A DNA stretch of 64,000 bases, taken from contig NW_022985465.1 in assembly GCF_010093595.1 (NCBI RefSeq), forward strand, positions 410,887 to 474,886, given 5' to 3'. Below, piece by piece: positions 54,152 to 63,232 of this stretch. The notes under the pieces were generated by a model. It was given only the letters and a program-made list of their open reading frames with translations. It was not told the DNA's origin and ran no database searches. Each line of letters starts with the position of its first letter. The stretch's first letter is position 1. Source of the DNA: Mytilinidion resinicola. Lineage: Eukaryota; Ascomycota; Dothideomycetes; Mytilinidiales; Mytilinidiaceae. Made by a program: the position numbers and the translations under genes.

Positions 54152-55196
54152 ATGCCTCGTGTTCTGAAGCAAGCCCCCAAGCGAAAATCCCGCCCGCGCC
54201 ACTTCACCCCACCTTCTGATCTTGTTCACAGCCCCGGGAACAAGGAGAACTACACCATTCCGAAGACACCATCACACTGTGGAGTATTCTGGGGCAAGCT
54301 CTATGCACAACACTGGGGCAGAACCGCCACAGCTGAAGATATTCAGATTATCACTGGTGTATCTAAGGACTCTCAGCACACAATTCTAGCATCAAATCAG
54401 CCAAGATCACATCACAACCAAGGGCATGAGTTAAGAGGTCGCAAAAGAGCTCTTTCTCCTAGCGACACTGCACGAATTGCGAGCCTGGTGAAGGATAGAG
54501 AGATATACCCAAAAGAATCAAGTCAGCGCCATGGGAGGATCTTGCTATTAACGCCGGTGCTGAGCCCCCAGAAACCTGGCATTTCAAGCCCCCTGAGTAC
54601 CGGGCTTGTGAAGCACAGTCAATTCTCAGGGCATGCAAGAAGGATGAAGGAATTGGCAACTATATTATGGAAGAAGAAACCCATAGAATCAAGCGACCAA
54701 AAGGCAACTTCTGGCGCCATCAACCAGAGTTTGTTCACAGAAAAGAGACCTCAAGCCTGACAATATTCTTGTCAAAACCTATAACCCACCAGATTGCACG
54801 ATTACTGATTTCGGCTGCGCCTCGGAGGAAAAGGAAATTGAGTATGATTGGCCAGGGACGGTACCTTATTTGGCTCCTGAACAAGTTGAAAAGCAAACCC
54901 ACGGTCCTCCTGTCGACTGTTTGGCTTGTGGCCTAATCGGGTCAGAACTGATTCGTAGACCACGAAGTACTGGCCGACTTTGGCCAGGGGAACAGCTAGA
55001 AATACTCCAGACATGGCTATCAGAGTCTAACTCTTCGATTGCCGATTGCTGCGAGGCCATGCTAGATCCTCACCCCAACTCGCGTATGACGATCAAACAA
55101 GCGGTTGCTCAGATTAAGAGTAATCGAAACCAAGAGACAGTGGCAGTGTTCACTGCAAGTCATAATGAGGAAGTGAGCAAGAAAAGGAGATATTGA
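54152..55196 (+). pseudogene. Mosaic: transposase-like N-terminus joined to the C-lobe of a Ser/Thr kinase
   Basis: ATG at 54152 opens MPRVLKQAPKRKSRPRHF, then PKTPSHCGVFWGKLYAQHWG, EDIQIITGVSKDSQHTILAS and ELRGRKRALSPSDTARIASL. This arrangement resembles the helix-turn-helix half of fungal Tc1/mariner-type transposases (inference from layout). A frameshift near 54533 leads to DLAINAGAEPPETWHFKPPE and ILRACKKDEGIGNYIMEEE. Around 54700-54735 the sequence becomes a protein kinase: RDLKPDNILVKTYNPPDCTI (catalytic loop), TDFGCASEEKE (DFG), GTVPYLAPEQVEKQTHGPPV (activation end, APE) and the helical C-lobe, ending MTIKQAVAQIKSN...KKRRY at 55196. The kinase N-lobe is absent. A 4-bp insertion-like shift (FVHRK / RDLKP) sits at the start of the catalytic loop. 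The join is probably a rearrangement scar. Confidence 0.7.
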
Positions 55197-55199
55197 ACC

Positions 55200-56240
55200 T
55201 GCGAGCAAGACTGCAAACCCGAGCGTTTAGACCTCAATCACGTCATAGTACGACCCAGCCTTCAATCTTTCCAATGAACCTCTCAGCTAATAGGATTCAA
55301 GATCTTTGTAAGCTGAAGTCGTCCACTCCTTCCATAGAGGGGTGCACCATCCAACGAAATCACCAAAGCGTCGTGCCCTATCTTCTGCTTCGGGTTTGCA
55401 CCGGGCAACGTGGACCAGTAGAGAAACCCGCCGGAGCCGGGGCAACCACGTTCTCAGCGAGTTGATCAATGGCTACTTCATCCGAGCAGGGAACCTCCCA
55501 AATATCGTCTCTTTTCTTGCTTGTATTGGCTTGCGCTAGCGGGCGAACCTGGCTACTTCAAGATACTGTTCATTTGGCAGTGCGTAAATACACATTTTGT
55601 GGTCGCCATCGTTTAACGTCAGCTCCGGGCAGAGAACTGACGGATCGGCTGGTCGCTCTACCAGATCTTCAACTAGATCTTTGGCTAGCTCTTTAGCTAG
55701 CTCTTTGGCTGAATTTTTCCACTAGCTGCTTACCTAATAGTGCGTCGAGGCTTTCTCCGGGGTCGCTGCCGCTAAATATCTGCTCAGGGGAGTTGAGCTA
55801 GTAGCTTAGCAAGCTTCCCTACTGGCTGCTCCCCTGGCTTAGCTGCTCGCAGTGTATCAAGGCGAGTTTTCTTGTCGATTTCATTCGCCGTAAGCATGGG
55901 GTTGTGAGCTGGTTGCTCCATGGACTTGATTGATTGTGTATCAAGGTGTTCCTCGATTTCACTGTCGTTTCTCGTCAATCCAATGAGAGCCTCGACTCGC
56001 GCTTCTAATGTGAAGGTGATGTGATGGCTCATCCGGGTGCTCGATATGATCTTCAAGCCCGCCCGGAGATTTAATCTCCCGGTCAGATGCTGTCGCAAGT
56101 AACTTGAGCTTCAAATGCAGCATCTAACATTCCAGTAGCTCCCAGAGAAGGTGACTCACGATGATATTCGGGGGATGCTGGTGAATTTCTAGATTCTCGG
56201 ATGGTTCCTGAGCAGGTACAATTATTAATTAACGGTTTTG
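55200..56240. other. Decayed sequence with one conserved-looking minus frame
   Basis: The minus frame at 56098-55784 contains SHHITFTLEARVEALIGLTR and LTANEIDKKTRLDTLRAAKP, ending GKLAKLLAQLP. It seems to be a real protein fragment, possibly from a fungal kinase, but I cannot name it. At about 55670-55715, TAGCTCTTTGGC-type short tandem repeats occur (open on the minus strand as Leu-Ala-Lys-Glu). Confidence 0.35.
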
Positions 56241-56245
56241 AAAAG

Positions 56246-56833
56246 GGGGGCAGATAAACGAACACCCCCTTTTGAGTAACCGCACATCCCCTTTCGAGTA
56301 ACCGCACACCCCCTTTCGAGTAACCACACACCCCCCCTTTCATCTAATCTTCTGATTGGCTCGGAGGGCTGGAACCTTGCTCCGGGCATTTATTTTCACG
56401 TGCATCTACACGTGTATAGCCTTGCCGATTTGTATAGCCTCACGCATAGCCTTACGTACGAGCTCACGTACGGCTATATTTACAGCTACACTGTAAAATG
56501 GAGAGGCTATATAGCCATGCCGATTTGTATAGCCTCACGTATAGCCTCACGTACAAGCTCACGTACAAGCTCACATACGGCCATATATACAGCTGCACAA
56601 ATCAGATAGTCTGCGCTGCAGGCTATATAGCCATGTAATTGCTTGTGTTGTACGTAGCCGATTTGAAGAGAGCATTTGGAATTAGTGAGCAAGTTAAGCG
56701 AGCGAATCGGAGGCTACGGAGCAGCCCTCCGAGCAAATCAGAAGGCGGTGAAGTGACAGGGGGAAGGGGGTGTGTGGTTACTCGAAAAGGGCTGTGCGGT
56801 TACTCAAAAGGGGGTGTGTGTTTATCTGCCCCC
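56246..56833. mobile_element. hAT-type MITE, C-rich family (588 bp)
   Basis: Ends GGGGGCAGATAAAC and GTTTATCTGCCCCC are flanked by the 8-bp duplication TTGAAAAG (56238-56245, 56834-56841). The subterminal region has repeated GAGTAACCGCACA(C/T)CCCC units on both sides and the family block TTCTGATTGGCTCGGAGG. The core contains TACG/GAGCTC words. No transposase. Confidence 0.95.
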
Positions 56834-57011
56834 TTGAAAAGACATAAGTTAGTTTATTAAGTTGATTGAGTCTTGGCACTCAATTCAATCAACTGGGGCA
56901 TCGTAGGAGCCCATTCTTGCTCCCTCTAGACGTGGGCGTTCACCTTCTGCTGGCGATTCCAATGCGCCAGCGTTATAGGAACCGGCTATGGCTCCCCGGA
57001 CGGCTTCCTGA

Positions 57012-57411
57012 CTAGTTGCCGGCACCGCCGCCATATCCGCCGCCTCCGCCGAAGCGTCCACCGTATCCTGCTCTATAGCTACCTCCGCCGCCGTAGCCTC
57101 CACCCCCACGGCCTCCGCCATAGCCACCTCCTCCACCGCCACGGGAGTATCCCCCTCCGCCTCCGCCTCTGCTGGACCGCTCGGAAGCCTTGTCAACGCG
57201 GATGGTTCGGCCATCGAACTCGACGTTGTTCATGTTTTCGATCGTTTGGTTGGCCTCGCCCTGCTAAAAGAAGCGAACAAAGCCGAATCCGCGGCTACGG
57301 CCAGTGTCACGGTCCTTTTGCCTCTTCGACGGTGCCGAACTCGTCAAACTTGGTGCGGAGGGTGGCATCATCGGTGTGCCAGGCAAGGCCGCCAATGAAT
57401 AGCTTGGACAT
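57012..57411 (-). pseudogene. Glycine-rich RRM RNA-binding protein, intronless and broken
   Basis: The ATG at 57411 opens [20 protein letters not shown] (RNP2 = LFIGGL), then [11 protein letters not shown]. After a frame break at about 57315-57325 comes [17 protein letters not shown] (RNP1 = RGFGFVRF), an in-frame TAG at about 57267, and then [20 protein letters not shown] and a Gly/Arg/Tyr-rich tail (GGGGYGGG repeats) ending at 57012. This is the layout of small fungal and plant-like glycine-rich RNA-binding proteins that bind RNA and stress transcripts. Such genes normally contain introns in the RRM; none is visible and two residues are missing at the break. A processed copy is possible, but no poly-A tail or target duplication was found. 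The break plus stop make it non-functional. Confidence 0.8.
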
Positions 57412-57612
57412 GGTGTTGTGGTGTTCGGACAGCGCTTTTTGATTCTGGGTTCACGAGAGTAACGGGTGGCAGCGCACGGTGAGTTGGTGCGCAGGTTGGT
57501 AGAAGAAGAGCTAATAGAAAGGTTGTTGTAGGCGCAAGAGTTTGCGACATGTGGGTGTAGGTGAGGAGGGTTGGTAGAGTGCAGAAGCTTTTGGCAGCTG
57601 GCACAATTGAAT

Positions 57613-57660
57613 GAGGATAACATGAGTTGTATTAAGGTGCTAGCGAGTGGCTATACTTCG
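57613..57660 (+). repeat. Copy of the 45-bp block at 43451-43495
   Basis: CATGAGTTGTATTAAGGTGC and TAGCGAGTGGCTATA match 43459-43493. It sits upstream of both the RRM pseudogene (minus) and the AflR-type gene (plus), at the point where the latter loses its N-terminus. Confidence 0.75.
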
Positions 57661-57710
57661 ACCAAGCAGAGGCCGGTTTCTACTATGCTTAATCCCTTCG
57701 AATCGCAGAT

Positions 57711-58499
57711 ATGGATTTTGGGACCCTTGAGCCGCTGGATTTCGATACTTGGGCGCCTCTCCTGAACAACCCCAATCGTGCAATCGATATCAGCAACACT
57801 ACACCCAACACATCCTTTCACATCTTTGACCTTTACTCACCTACTCATAAAGGCCCACTCTGGCAAGATCAGACAATACCTACTTATGAGGCGTGGCAAA
57901 CGATAAGTTCGGCACAAGATTTGAGTGCTGTTCCACGGCAGAACGCGGCCTCCCTCACGGCCGGCACTGGAGTCCTCGATGATCCGCAAACGTCAAACCC
58001 GGAAACCATATTGCCGTCATCCCCTCAAGCGCTAGAAAAATGCTCTTGCCTCCACAAACTGCTCCTGATCACCGAGCACTTGGACCACCATTCGGCGACC
58101 GGCCCCTGCTTCAACACCCTAGCCGTTTTTCACCGAGTCGTCCAAATCTGCGAACGATACGTGCAATGTAAAGAATGCGACGAATCTCTGGCCGAGATAC
58201 TTTGCGTTGCAGCTTTGCGCCGGGCATCAGTGTGCAACAGACAAATTGCTTCGGTGACGCAAGGTACCGCTTTCGCGGCCGCTGAGGAGAGGAAATTCCG
58301 ATGCAAGATCGGTCGCTTTGAGACGGATATTGTTCTCGACGTGTGGATATACAAAGCTGTGCTTTTGAGTGAGCTACAGCGGGCTTCAAGCATTGCAACG
58401 GAGGTTGAAATGATTCTGGGCCCTGGCAGCGTGAAGAGGCGTCTGGTAGACTCTAACGCGACGTTACCATCAAGATATTGTGAAAAGCGTTCACAATGA
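57711..58499 (+). CDS. AflR-type transcription regulator C-terminus, zinc cluster missing
   Basis: ATG at 57711 opens MDFGTLEPLDFDTWAPLLNN. The frame of 262 residues includes a Cys-rich helical domain: EKCSCLHKLLLITEHLDHHS, TGPCFNTLAVFHRVVQICER and CKECDESLAEILCVAALRRA, matching the C-terminal (aflatoxin-regulatory-type) domain of Zn2Cys6 factors. The usual N-terminal Zn2Cys6 cluster is not present in any frame upstream; instead the 45-bp repeat at 57621-57655 ends 55 bp before. Full-length relatives are about 400 or more residues. The frame itself is undamaged. If expressed it would lack its DNA-binding domain. An isocyanide synthase relic lies about 1.7 kb away, so the two may derive from one secondary-metabolite cluster; that is inference. 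Confidence 0.7.
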   Translation: MDFGTLEPLDFDTWAPLLNNPNRAIDISNTTPNTSFHIFDLYSPTHKGPLWQDQTIPTYEAWQTISSAQDLSAVPRQNAASLTAGTGVLDDPQTSNPETILPSSPQALEKCSCLHKLLLITEHLDHHSATGPCFNTLAVFHRVVQICERYVQCKECDESLAEILCVAALRRASVCNRQIASVTQGTAFAAAEERKFRCKIGRFETDIVLDVWIYKAVLLSELQRASSIATEVEMILGPGSVKRRLVDSNATLPSRYCEKRSQ

Positions 58500-58555
58500 T
58501 ATCCAAGCTACCCTGTATTCTCTTCAGAGTCCCTGAACTTCTAAAACTCTATCTT

Positions 58556-59556
58556 TCATACCTCTAGTTGAACAATCATGAAGGCCGCAATGAGTCCTGA
58601 GAGTGCACCTGATCGGAGTACCCACCCAATAACATCCTTCACGTCAAAGTGTGATAACGCAAAAAGGAGGAAGCTATCGATCAGAGCAGAAATCATTTGC
58701 GGCGCTGAAATCTCTAAATTGTGCAGCCCCATGGCACTTCCAATGCAGAGTCCAGCGCGCTTGCTGCCTCTTCCGGTTGAATTGGTATGCTCGTTGGCTG
58801 GTGCAGCTTCGCTCAGCTTCGCAAGGTCGTACCCGATCAATACGGATGGTACCCAAATGGTGACTGCCCAGCTTTCCCCGGTCATCGAGAGGAGCATCAT
58901 TCCACCAGGTAGCTGTTGATGAAAATGGTGGAGGAGGTAGCGACGGAAAAAAGAATATGGGATGAAGCCCATAAATGAGCCAGTGTCTGTCGGCTATTCT
59001 TTGTCGACAGCTTTGCCATGGACAGTGGCATTGCGAAAACGACGAAGAGTCTAATGAGCCAAGTTATAAATCCCGTCAAGTTACCCAGGCGCACTGCTTC
59101 GTACCATAGTTCGTCATGCTCGGCAATTGCAAGTTTTAGTCTTCCGTTCGTCATATCATTCAGATCAGGCAATGCAATGAGGGGCCGAATTGACTAACAG
59201 AGGTCACTTTTGTAACTGTAAGTCTTGGTTAGATTGTCTCTTATGAAGAAGATGTACTGACTGACCTGGAACTGTAAAATAGAATTGGAAACCACCCGAG
59301 CCACGAAGCAAATTGCACAGACCTTCATCGAGAGTTCTGGCATCCTCCTGGCAGCGTCGGATAAGTTCGCAAGAATAGAACCATTGTATAGGTCTTCAGA
59401 ACTTCTATCTAGAGACGTCTGACGTTCTTGTATCGATATGCGCGTGAGGCCTGTCGTACATATCAAGACTACGGCGGCAACCAGTACCAGTGAGTGGAAT
59501 CTATCATGACCGAGAGGTATCCATTTCGAAACATCTGTGAAGCCTATTGCGCACAT
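58556..59556 (-). pseudogene. Polytopic membrane protein, two exons, one frameshift
   Basis: ATG at 59556 opens MCAIGFTDVSKWIPLGHDRF, with a first membrane span LVLVAAVVLICTTGL. Exon 1 ends at 59266; the intron is 59194-59265 (GTCAGT...TCTAACC...TGTTAG). Exon 2 continues SIRPLIALPDLNDMTNGRLK and EAVRLGNLTGFITWLIRLFV, with spans near FVVFAMPL and HILFSVATSSTIFINSYL. A one-base loss near 58917 then shifts to MMLLSMTGESWAVTIWVPSV and later spans (ISALIDSFLLFALSHF, GALSGLIAAFMIV), ending at 58556. About six spans in roughly 310 residues. I do not recognise the family. Its place between the regulator and the isocyanide synthase would suit a cluster transporter, but the sequence does not show that. 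Confidence 0.6.
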
Positions 59557-59559
59557 GGA

Positions 59560-60180
59560 CACATTTCCTAGACTCGAAAACCTACTTGCCTAGGCGTTCT
59601 GCGCTCTGTGTCACGTGTGCGAAGATCCTGGTCCACGGTGCAATGTCTTGGCTGCAGTTGTCCACAAGATCTATACAGTGCAGTACTAGCTTTGCCTCAC
59701 AGGATCAAAGGTATTGTGCACGAGCACGTGATCGTCCCGCTCGGGGTGGCCGAAGCGTTCGAAAGTTCCGGAGTATATCGAAAGATCCGAAGTATTCGAA
59801 GTCTAAGCGAGCATAGAATCAGTGTCACCCCCCAAGATACCAATTAGTCTCTCAGAAGACGACCGGTAATCCGCCCCAACTAATCCTCGCTAGGCCGATC
59901 GCTGCAAACGTGGGCCGACTCAGTCGAGTTATCACAAAGTCCAGGTTATCAGTCGGCGAGCATAGGGTGATTATCGCCTTATGCTCGCCGATGCCAAGTG
60001 CTTGCTGTAGAATACAGCGGATGAACCGAAGATATCTAATCTACCAGTGCTTCCTATAGTCAACCAATCTTCAATCGCATATCCAACCCTCATTAGTAAA
60101 TTGGCTTCAGTTCAGATTGTCAGCGAATTTCTAACCGATCATGGCAATGACCAAGCCATTCTGTCTCGGCCCTCGGGTGA
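59560..60180. other. Intergenic, with one hairpin
   Basis: No gene recognised. A hairpin at 59954-59990 is listed separately. The divergent genes on either side would share this region as promoter. Confidence 0.4.
59954..59990. promoter_or_regulatory. 11-bp perfect inverted repeat
   Basis: CGGCGAGCATA (59954-59964) pairs with TATGCTCGCCG (59980-59990) around a 15-nt loop; with a one-base bulge the stem can extend by AGG/CCT. It lies between the divergent membrane-protein and isocyanide-synthase genes. The CGGCG...CGCCG ends could also be a binding site for a zinc-cluster regulator; this is inference. Confidence 0.5.
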
Positions 60181-60189
60181 TTCTCACAT

Positions 60190-61440
60190 CTTTCGAGAGG
60201 AGATATCAAGCCCATCGAACGGGTTTCCGTTGAAAGCATTCCTTTGTCTGACCCTGAGTCTCTCTCAGAAACCTCCTCAGCAAACACTCCCATCACTAAG
60301 GAATTAGTAGACCAGCAAGGGCTCACTAAAGACAAGGCACCGCACGAGACCACTGCAGCTCAAATCCTCAGCATCATCGAGAGCTATGGTGTCCATTTCG
60401 AAAGGGGAATTGGGTCCTGGGACGCCTTTGACAAATTCCTCCCAGTGGTGGCAAAGCAGGTTGAGCGTAATGAGCGTGTTCGCCTCCTTCTTCCAGGCTT
60501 CCCATTCAAGTCACCGAATTCTAAAGACCTGGTACTTGGTACCATGCCGGATCTAGGCGAAGAGCTTGCCCTCGCTCATCTGAATGGCCTTTGCGAAAAT
60601 ATCTCAACCGTCTATGGACAAGGAGCTGAAGTTCAAATCTGCTCAGATGGCGTCGTATACAACGGTACCTTTGCGCTTTGGCCGTAGCTGAAGATGATCT
60701 TTGCGAACCAGATCTGCTGACCTTCAACAGATCTTGTAGGCGTTCCCGATGAAACTGTCTGGGATTATGGCGAAGCACTGAGAGAAGTCGCTGTGAGAAA
60801 CGGTCTGCACAACATTACGTTTATTCGACTTTCGGACTTGCTGGATCATCCCGGGCATCACTACGATGGCAGGGAAAGCGCGAAAGCCTATTATGCTCAG
60901 CATGTCCCTCGCATTCGCAGAGAACTGGTCTACCGTTACGGGGACCCGGATTTCGACGTTGAACTTGCTATCAAGTCCGATAAAGACGTGGCGTTAACGT
61001 ATTCGACCTGTGACGCAGTCTTGACAAAGGACCTTGCTGGAAATGATCGGAATCAATCAATGTTCCCCGAAGCCGTTGCACAAAGCATGCTTATTCGCGG
61101 GAAGGCGCATGGTACCGCCCTACAGGCCAATCGCAGGGATTTCATTCGCCTATCTATTCACGACTCCGTCGGCAAGGGAAAGCTTTCAGTTTCTTTAATA
61201 CCTCATGAAAGAGGCTCCATTGGATTGATGCCATGGCGCTCCTCCGTTGCAATCGATGCCGATGGTTCTTATCGCACTGTCTACCCAGACGATGTGCGAG
61301 ACACCCACGATCTTATTCGCAAGAATGGCCAACCGTACTTCTTCCGCATCAAGTCAGACCTTTTCGATTGGAGCAGCTCTGGTCTCGCGCCGTCAATATC
61401 GAACATCTTTACCCTTGCGGTCTGATTATTCGGCCAATCA
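60190..61440 (+). pseudogene. DIT1/PvcA-type isocyanide synthase, 3' frameshift
   Basis: The frame opens near 60188 without an ATG, so the first exon or start is not defined. It reads ETTAAQILSIIESYGVHFER, RVRLLLPGFPFKSPNSKDLV and LGTMPDLGEELALAHLNGLC, then QGAEVQICSDGVVYN. An intron follows at 60665-60730 (GTACCT...GCTGACC...CAACAG), which joins VVYN to DLVGVPDETVWDYGEALREV without loss. Next are NITFIRLSDLLDHPGHHYDG, DVALTYSTCDAVLTKDLAGN, QANRRDFIRLSIHDSVGKGK and SLIPHERGSIGLMPWRSSVA, ending near YFFRIKSDLFDW. A 2-bp shift near 61386 displaces the last conserved piece, EHLYPCGLIIRPI-like, into another frame. The family makes isonitriles from Tyr or Trp and ribulose-5-phosphate. The frame then runs into an F-box/LRR fragment. 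Confidence 0.8.
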
Positions 61441-61449
61441 GCTTAAAAA

Positions 61450-62420
61450 GTGACTCTGAAAGCGTACGAAGTGTTTTACGAACGCGATGAAGACGAAGAT
61501 GACCTCGCCGACGAAGAATGGTTGACCGAGGATGATAACATAATGCAAGCTCACATGCAGCAATTGATCCACGGCGCTGAAGACTAAACCTTGGCTCGAT
61601 GGGGCTCTATGGCGGAAACACACCGTTATGGATATCTAGTCACCCTTCTCATTGCATCCGCGACCAATTTGTCCAGGCTCTACCTTATATGGTCTGCAAG
61701 GTGTCTCGAGCCTATACTGAATCTTGCATCGATTCATCGGCCTGGGGGCCCAACCAATCTAAGGGAGCTTCATCTTGAGCACCTTGATGATCGGGATGGC
61801 TTCAACTTGTCGACGATAACCCCTCTATTCTCCTTACCTTCTCTAGATCGCCTCACGCTACACAATTGCTTTGAAGCACTCTATGAGGGGTCTGATTTTA
61901 AGCTTGCCCCCGGGTCGTCTCAACTCTCGAGCTTGATTTTACACCGCAGTGCGGTGAGCTCGAAGGCTTTGCCATCGCGTGTCCAAAACTCCAAACGCTC
62001 AGACACCATCCTTGGGATCCTTTCCGGGCCCGAAAAGAATTGATTTGGACGGCAGAAGAGCTCTTCTCCGGATTTTTCTCCTCTGCACTAAACCTCACCG
62101 ACTTGTGACTCAACTTCTCCAACCTCGATTTCAGAGATCTTCGAAAGCTTGCAAACTTGCATCTGAATTGGACCGGGATAGGCAGCTCGGATGACTTGAA
62201 GTGTGTTCCGAGCTCAATTAAGTCGCTTACTGTCACGCACTGTACTGGTCAAGTCCGAACAACTCTCAAAAAGACACATTTGTTCAATTTAGAGCAGCTC
62301 AAATTCGTCTACGAAAGCATAGAGATATTGCTAGGGAGCATTGATCAGACTATGGGTATAAAGTCTGATATAAAACTTGGGGGTGCGGAAAACACAAAGA
62401 CATATTTTTCGATTAAGTAA
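61450..62420 (+). pseudogene. F-box/LRR-type protein, C-terminal leucine-rich part, frameshifted
   Basis: After an acidic stretch (ERDEDEDDLADEEWLTEDDN) come ETHRYGYLVTLLIASATNLS, RLYLIWSARCLEPILNLA, NLRELHLEHLDDRDGFNLST and LPSLDRLTLHNCFEALYEGS, typical of the degenerate leucine-rich repeats following fungal F-boxes. Frameshifts near 61960 and 62105 lead to later pieces (AEELFSGFFSSALNLTDL and NLDFRDLRKLANLHLNWTG). No F-box precedes it; the sequence abuts the end of the isocyanide synthase. An isolated F-box relic exists at 15100-15560, but the two need not be parts of the same gene. Confidence 0.65.
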
Positions 62421-63230
62421 ACAGGCGTGTCTGAAAAGAAGTCAAATGAACTCTTGACGCTTTATCCTGCTTCCATATAAGTCACGTTTTGAGTGACTAT
62501 ACCATCGTCAGTCAAACCCAAAGGTTTCACGTGATTCATTCTCAGCTCTATACAGCTTTGCTCCCCTGACATTAACGAGGTCCATCAAGGTTCCCAGTGA
62601 AGTATAAACTCCTTATCGTCGGCCTTGTCAAGCGCTAGCCTTCGTAAGCCGTCGGGCTCAATATACTGAACAAATTCTGCACAAGTTAGTTGTATTTGTC
62701 TCGAATCCAAGGCCAAATTGGGCTCAGATTGTAAGACACGTTTCTTCGAACGTAGAGCCGAATTGGGCTCTCAAGCCAGGGTATGAGCAGGGTTTCGCAA
62801 GCTGAGCTGCTTACCACCCCTGTGGAAAATCGTGGCAGGGTAACGCATTTGCCACGTTTCAGAGCACGGATTGCGTTCGATCGGACATTTTACAAGCCAC
62901 GATCGCAGTTTCACAACCTTTTTTGGACGACATGCTACGGGCGGAACGCTTCTTATTATAGCAAATAACTTATAATAGAAGAGAGCAGCCCAAACCCTCG
63001 GTCGCGTAGACCGGTCCGAGCCCCGCGCCTTCTAACGAGTGGAACGCATCGCCACTGCGGCTCGTATTGTGGGAATTCATGCGGTTGGCACTGCCATTCA
63101 TGGATTGGCACGTCCCTGGCTCTTGGACGGGATCTTACTAGCGATGGCGCACGAGCGAGCCCACTTGCACATGTGAATGTCACGTTATCCTCCACTTCAA
63201 CTCCAGAACCGTAACAGTTTCAGCTGTAAT
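62421..63230. other. No recognised gene
   Basis: Downstream of the RBR gene (minus) and the LRR fragment (plus); short frames only. Confidence 0.4.
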
Positions 63231-63232
63231 CA

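Noticed and set aside
60665..60730. Stop codons inside the isocyanide synthase at about 60685
   Set aside because: They lie in a good 66-bp intron whose removal joins VVYN to DLVGVPD in frame.
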